In this document: in pieces, positions 60,485 through 64,000 of the stretch
Position numbering within the stretch: the first letter of the stretch is position 1
Layout of the letters: the number at the start of each line of letters is the position of its first letter
Assembly (NCBI GenBank): GCA_035582835.1
Contig: JAYKAV010003089.1
Span: forward strand, 1 to 64,000
DNA from: Phoebastria nigripes
Lineage: Eukaryota; Chordata; Aves; Procellariiformes; Diomedeidae
Length of the DNA stretch: 64,000 bases
Direction of reading: 5' to 3'
The notes under the pieces: generated by a model
What the model was told of the DNA's origin: nothing
Seen by the model: the letters and a program-made list of their open reading frames with translations, nothing else
Database searches by the model: none
Translations under genes and position numbers: made by a program

Positions 60485-63337
60485 TAAATATAAATATCCA
60501 CAGCATAGTTGTTCTGGGCTTACCTGTAGGCAGCAAGTGGCTTGGGTAGAGGTCGAGGTTTATCTGCTTTTGCTCATGTTTTTTTCTGAAGCAGTTTGCT
60601 ATCTAGCAGGAATTCTGCCTGTGTTTCATACAATCAATAGGAAAGCATAATGAAATGTGACCCCAGATACATAGCTGCCTTGGGCCAGACACTCAGCAGC
60701 AGCATATGGAATGAATAAGAGAATATGTAATGTATGTGCCAGAGCCATAATGACCACACTGCTGTCTACTGCAATAAGCACATCCAGCTTTGTTATTCTT
60801 CAGTGCTTCTATCATTTTGTGACTTTTGAACTAGTTTTTTTTGAACTAGTAGTTTTTCTGGACTGTCATTTTAACCTTAGCTACGTGTTATGACTAATCC
60901 AGCCAATGTGCACAAGTAGCTATGAATATAGGGAAGAGCAAAAGATGTTGTCGCTGTGGCTACAGATGTAGAGCTGGAGTGAAGGGCACGGTAAGAGAGG
61001 GAGGTGTGCTTTTCCCTAACCTACTTTGTTTCTCTCATGTCTTCTGCTTTGAAGAGACCGGAATACATTCACACGCTTCTTCACTTTTTGATTCTTTAAC
61101 TAGTACCTAGCAATGCTNCACTTTTCTGCATGCAAAAGTTCTTTAGGACTGCAGCTCATTCTGGAATAATAAAGCAATAAGTTAAGTAACAATTTTATTT
61201 GTATACTTGCATTTGCTTTAGGGGCAAATTTGCTCAATAATTACTTTTCTCCACATTTTTGGCTGACCATCCAAACCAGTAGAAGTGTACCAAAACTGCT
61301 ATATGTGGAGTGATGTTCTTCACAACAGCAGAGGTCAGTAAGCTTCACATTTTCTTACTATATTTGGCCTGATCATGCACTCTTATGCCAGTCCTATGCA
61401 TGCTGCTAGGATTCTTATAAGACAAGATCTAGAATTACCTTGAGAAGCCTCACGGAAATAAAGCAATAAAAGAAAAGTAGCTGGAATTGCAAAATCATAC
61501 AAACAGATCTCTTTAGCCCTGTTCATGCAGATGAGAGGCTTTTAGAAAACCTGACCTTCTTAGGTAGCATACAGACAAGTGACCAGAAAAGCCATGTTAG
61601 GAGTTACCAGAGAGCTGTGGGATGACACTGGTGACCAACAGAGCAACTATAAACTTTTGCTTAAATTTGCTCTGTTAGCAAAACACTGCTGAAGAACAAC
61701 TTAGCACTTCCAATTCTCATGATGGCATGAATATCGGTAGCTCACTGACAGCTCTATTAAGGCAGACATATGACAGATGTGTTTGAGTTTTACAGCAACG
61801 GTTTCAGCACCTGCATTCTCTAATACAGAGAAACCTATTATGCTTAGACATATTTGTTTAAATCAGAAAACCTAACCATCTATGTTGTTTCTAGTATGTA
61901 ATTAGTTAATTATAATCCCAAAAGCATTGTTACTCAAATGAGTCATCAGTTCAGTTGTTGCAGATAACCAGTAGAATTTGTAGACATTTAATGCAATGGA
62001 ATCTAGAATGCCTTTGTGGAAGACAAAAGGTTAGTTATGAAGCTTTGAGTACCTGGTTTAAAATATTTTGACTATCATCAGATAAGGCAGCTATGCAAAG
62101 TTATGAATATCACAATAATTTACTATTCACAGGTAGTTACATGAAAATCAGATTTTTATATCTAATAAAGCAGTGGGAAATACATTAAAATATTTTATCT
62201 CTATAAGTAAGGCAGTTCCCCTATTTTTATCACTTTCTGATACTATTGTATAGTGCTATTACTCATGAAGTGCTGTGTCCAGCAGGGGGTAGTTTTAAAT
62301 AGTGATACAATGCAGATGAAGAGATGCTTAAAAGGAAAAAAGAGCAGGAAGGTATCTGTGAGACAACTCAGCTGTTACTGTTTTCACAAAGGTACTGAAC
62401 TGGACAAGAAGAGTCTACCACTCTAAGTGGGCAACTGGGATCTCAAACTTCTTCAGGCGCTTCTTGCATATTTACTGATTCTTAAGTGGAAGAAAACATC
62501 TATTATTAATTTTACAGTTCTTTTGTATACTGCAACAGGTTTTCATGATTTATGATGGCTCCTTTTTAAAACTGTTTTTATGTAATCAATATGTTGATGA
62601 TTTTTTTTAATCTTACAAGTCTGTCATAGGTAATTCTCCAAAACAAAGCTGAATTATAAAAGGTATGTCTATGCAGTAGAATTTGTGTAAAAAGAACATT
62701 ATAAAATATTCAGCTCAAGTCATTGAAATGCCATGGAATTATAGTGGGTAGAAGAAACTTTTTTTTTTAATTCAAAGTTAGTCCCTGACTAATTCTTATG
62801 TGAGTCTAAAATATTTGTTGCATTTTGGTTTTATTTCAAAAACAGCTATAGGTTAAAAAGAGCATATCTTTAATTCTGTTGTAATTAGAAGAGGCCTTCT
62901 TAAAGGCACTGGATTCTTTGTGGTATTACCTGCATCACATCTTTTTCAAAGAGATATTTCTTCCCAGTGTTCATCAGTAGTCTATATTAAATGGACAGTG
63001 ACTAAACTAAAAAGCCAAAGTAGTTTTGCTGGACATATCTTGATAAGTTTAATGTTGTAATTCCACCATAACCACAGTAAGCAATGCCTTCCATGAATAA
63101 TGTGAGTTGGACCTAAATTTCTCATGTAAAAAATGAAGGTGGGCAAGGATAAGAGAGTAAGACCCAGTTTTTAGAAGTGTTGAACTTTCACTCTTTTAAT
63201 TTTTCCTTAACACTTCATCAAAAGGGTGATTTATACCAGTTAGAGCCAATATAGGTAGCAACCAAGTTGTGCAAGATGGTTCCTGCTGTTTGTTTTAACT
63301 GTCAGTTCCTCTTACTGGCTCTTTTGTGTGTGTGTAT
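60485..63337. other. Unique AT-rich DNA, no gene seen
   Basis: An exact 12-bp direct repeat TTTTGAACTAGT lies at 60,824-60,835 and 60,839-60,850. GGCCTGATCATGC near 61,367 weakly recalls the start of an ancient amniote repeat. A short (TG)n run at about 63,326-63,336 abuts CR1 copy C. One unresolved base at 61118. No gene. Confidence 0.55.
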
Positions 63338-64000
63338 ATAGAACCACAGAATGGTTTGGGTTGGAAGGCACCTTCAAAGATCATCTAGTTCCGACCCCCC
63401 TGCCATGAGCAGGGACATCTTTCACTAGACCAAGTTACTCAAAGCCCCGACCAACCTGACCTTGAACACTTCCAGGGATGGGGCAATCACAACTTGTCTG
63501 GGCAACCTGTTCCAGTGTTTCACCACCCTCAGCGTAAAAAATTTCTTCCTTATATCTAGTCTAAACCTACCCTCCTTTAGTTTAAAACCATTCCCCCTTG
63601 TCCTGTTGCAACAGGCCCTGCTAAAAAGTCTGTCCCCATCTTTCTTAGAAGCCCCCTTTAAGTACTGAAAGGCTGCAATAAGGTCTCCCTGGAGCCTTCT
63701 CTTCTCCAGGCTGAACAACCCCAACTCTCTCAGCCTTTCCTCACAGGAGAGGTGTTTCATCCCTCTCATCATTTTCGTGGCCCTCCTCTGGACCCACTCC
63801 AACAGGTCCATGCCTTTCTTGTGCTGAGGGCTCCAGAGCTGGACGCAGTACTCCAGGTGGGGTCTCACCAGGGCAGAGTAGAGGGGCAGAATCACCTCCC
63901 TCGACCTGCTGGCCACGCTTCTTTTGACGCAGCCCAGGATACGGTTGGTCTTCTGGGCTGTGAGCGCACATTGCCGGCTCACATCCAGCTTGTCATCCAC
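63338..64000 (-). mobile_element. CR1 LINE copy C, continues beyond the window
   Basis: Minus-strand CR1 copy of the A/B subfamily. The 3' end (left) shows the complement of the tail and UTR core (AGAACCACAGAATGG, then GTTTGGGTTGGAAGG), preceded by TGTGTGTATAT, where the insertion joins a (TG)n run. The body is intact to the right edge, so its 5' end and total length are unknown. Confidence 0.93.
63425..64000 (-). pseudogene. CR1 ORF2 C-terminal part (copy C), open to the window edge
   Basis: An uninterrupted frame of 191 codons with [52 protein letters not shown] and [11 protein letters not shown], stopping at about 63,425. No disabling change lies within the window. Whether the catalytic part is present depends on sequence to the right; most CR1 copies are 5'-truncated, so it is labelled pseudogene by expectation. 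Confidence 0.85.

Noticed and set aside
61364..61395. GGCCTGATCATGCACTC as a possible ancient repeat start
   Set aside because: The match fades after about 20 bases; too short to annotate.
1..64000. tRNA, rRNA, CRISPR arrays, bacterial-type operons or a defence system
   Set aside because: None seen; the CR1 content, composition and lack of dense coding indicate vertebrate intergenic or intronic DNA.

Overview
The window looks like a stretch of bird chromosome with no recognisable host protein-coding gene. The bird assignment rests on four things seen in the sequence: CR1 LINE copies with the avian-type 3' tail built from an eight-base ATTCTATG-like unit, all severely 5'-truncated; a repeat fragment at the left edge (1-90) of a kind I remember as common in Neoaves; low overall repeat density; and an A+T-rich background with few CpGs. 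No exon with convincing homology, tRNA, rRNA or CRISPR array was found. The longest open frames outside repeats (100-157 codons) have no recognisable domain and look like chance frames.

Layout. 1-90: truncated interspersed repeat, probably an LTR end. 91-17,530: unique AT-rich DNA with short palindromic-type ancient amniote repeats (6,690-6,740 and 14,375-14,453), homeodomain-like site clusters, short duplications (8,361-8,406 and 8,873-8,922) and a purine tract (12,327-12,438). 17,533-18,625: young CR1 copy A, minus strand. 19,093-19,170: small tandem duplication that forms a hairpin. 19,421-19,568: minisatellite of a degenerate 7-bp GTGYGYR unit with Z-DNA potential. 19,690-29,200: featureless unique DNA. 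29,205-29,990: very old CR1/L3-like LINE on the minus strand that has lost its FADD box. 33,545-33,960: a CpG-dense patch followed by a GC-rich patch. 38,176-39,474: solo-LTR-like element with TGTAG...CTACA ends, containing degenerate 40-41-bp repeats. 42,083-42,150: ancient repeat fragment. 42,740-43,560: GC-rich segment. 45,887-47,043: older CR1 copy D, plus strand. 52,131-52,981: young CR1 copy B, plus strand, with a candidate target-site duplication. 56,878-57,073: ancient CR1 3'-end fragment. 63,338-64,000: young CR1 copy C, minus strand, running off the right edge.

Nothing here behaves as a multi-gene system. The coding-like material is reverse-transcriptase C-terminal remnants of dead LINEs. 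The window is best read as intergenic or intronic DNA that records at least three ages of transposition: amniote-age repeats, older avian CR1 (D), and younger avian CR1 (A, B, C) plus the LTR-like element. I did not find an undescribed biological system. The most unusual items are the 7-bp alternating purine-pyrimidine minisatellite, the 40-41-bp repeat inside the LTR-like element, and the isolated CpG-dense patch near 33.6 kb. All family assignments come from recognition by eye and were not checked against a repeat library.
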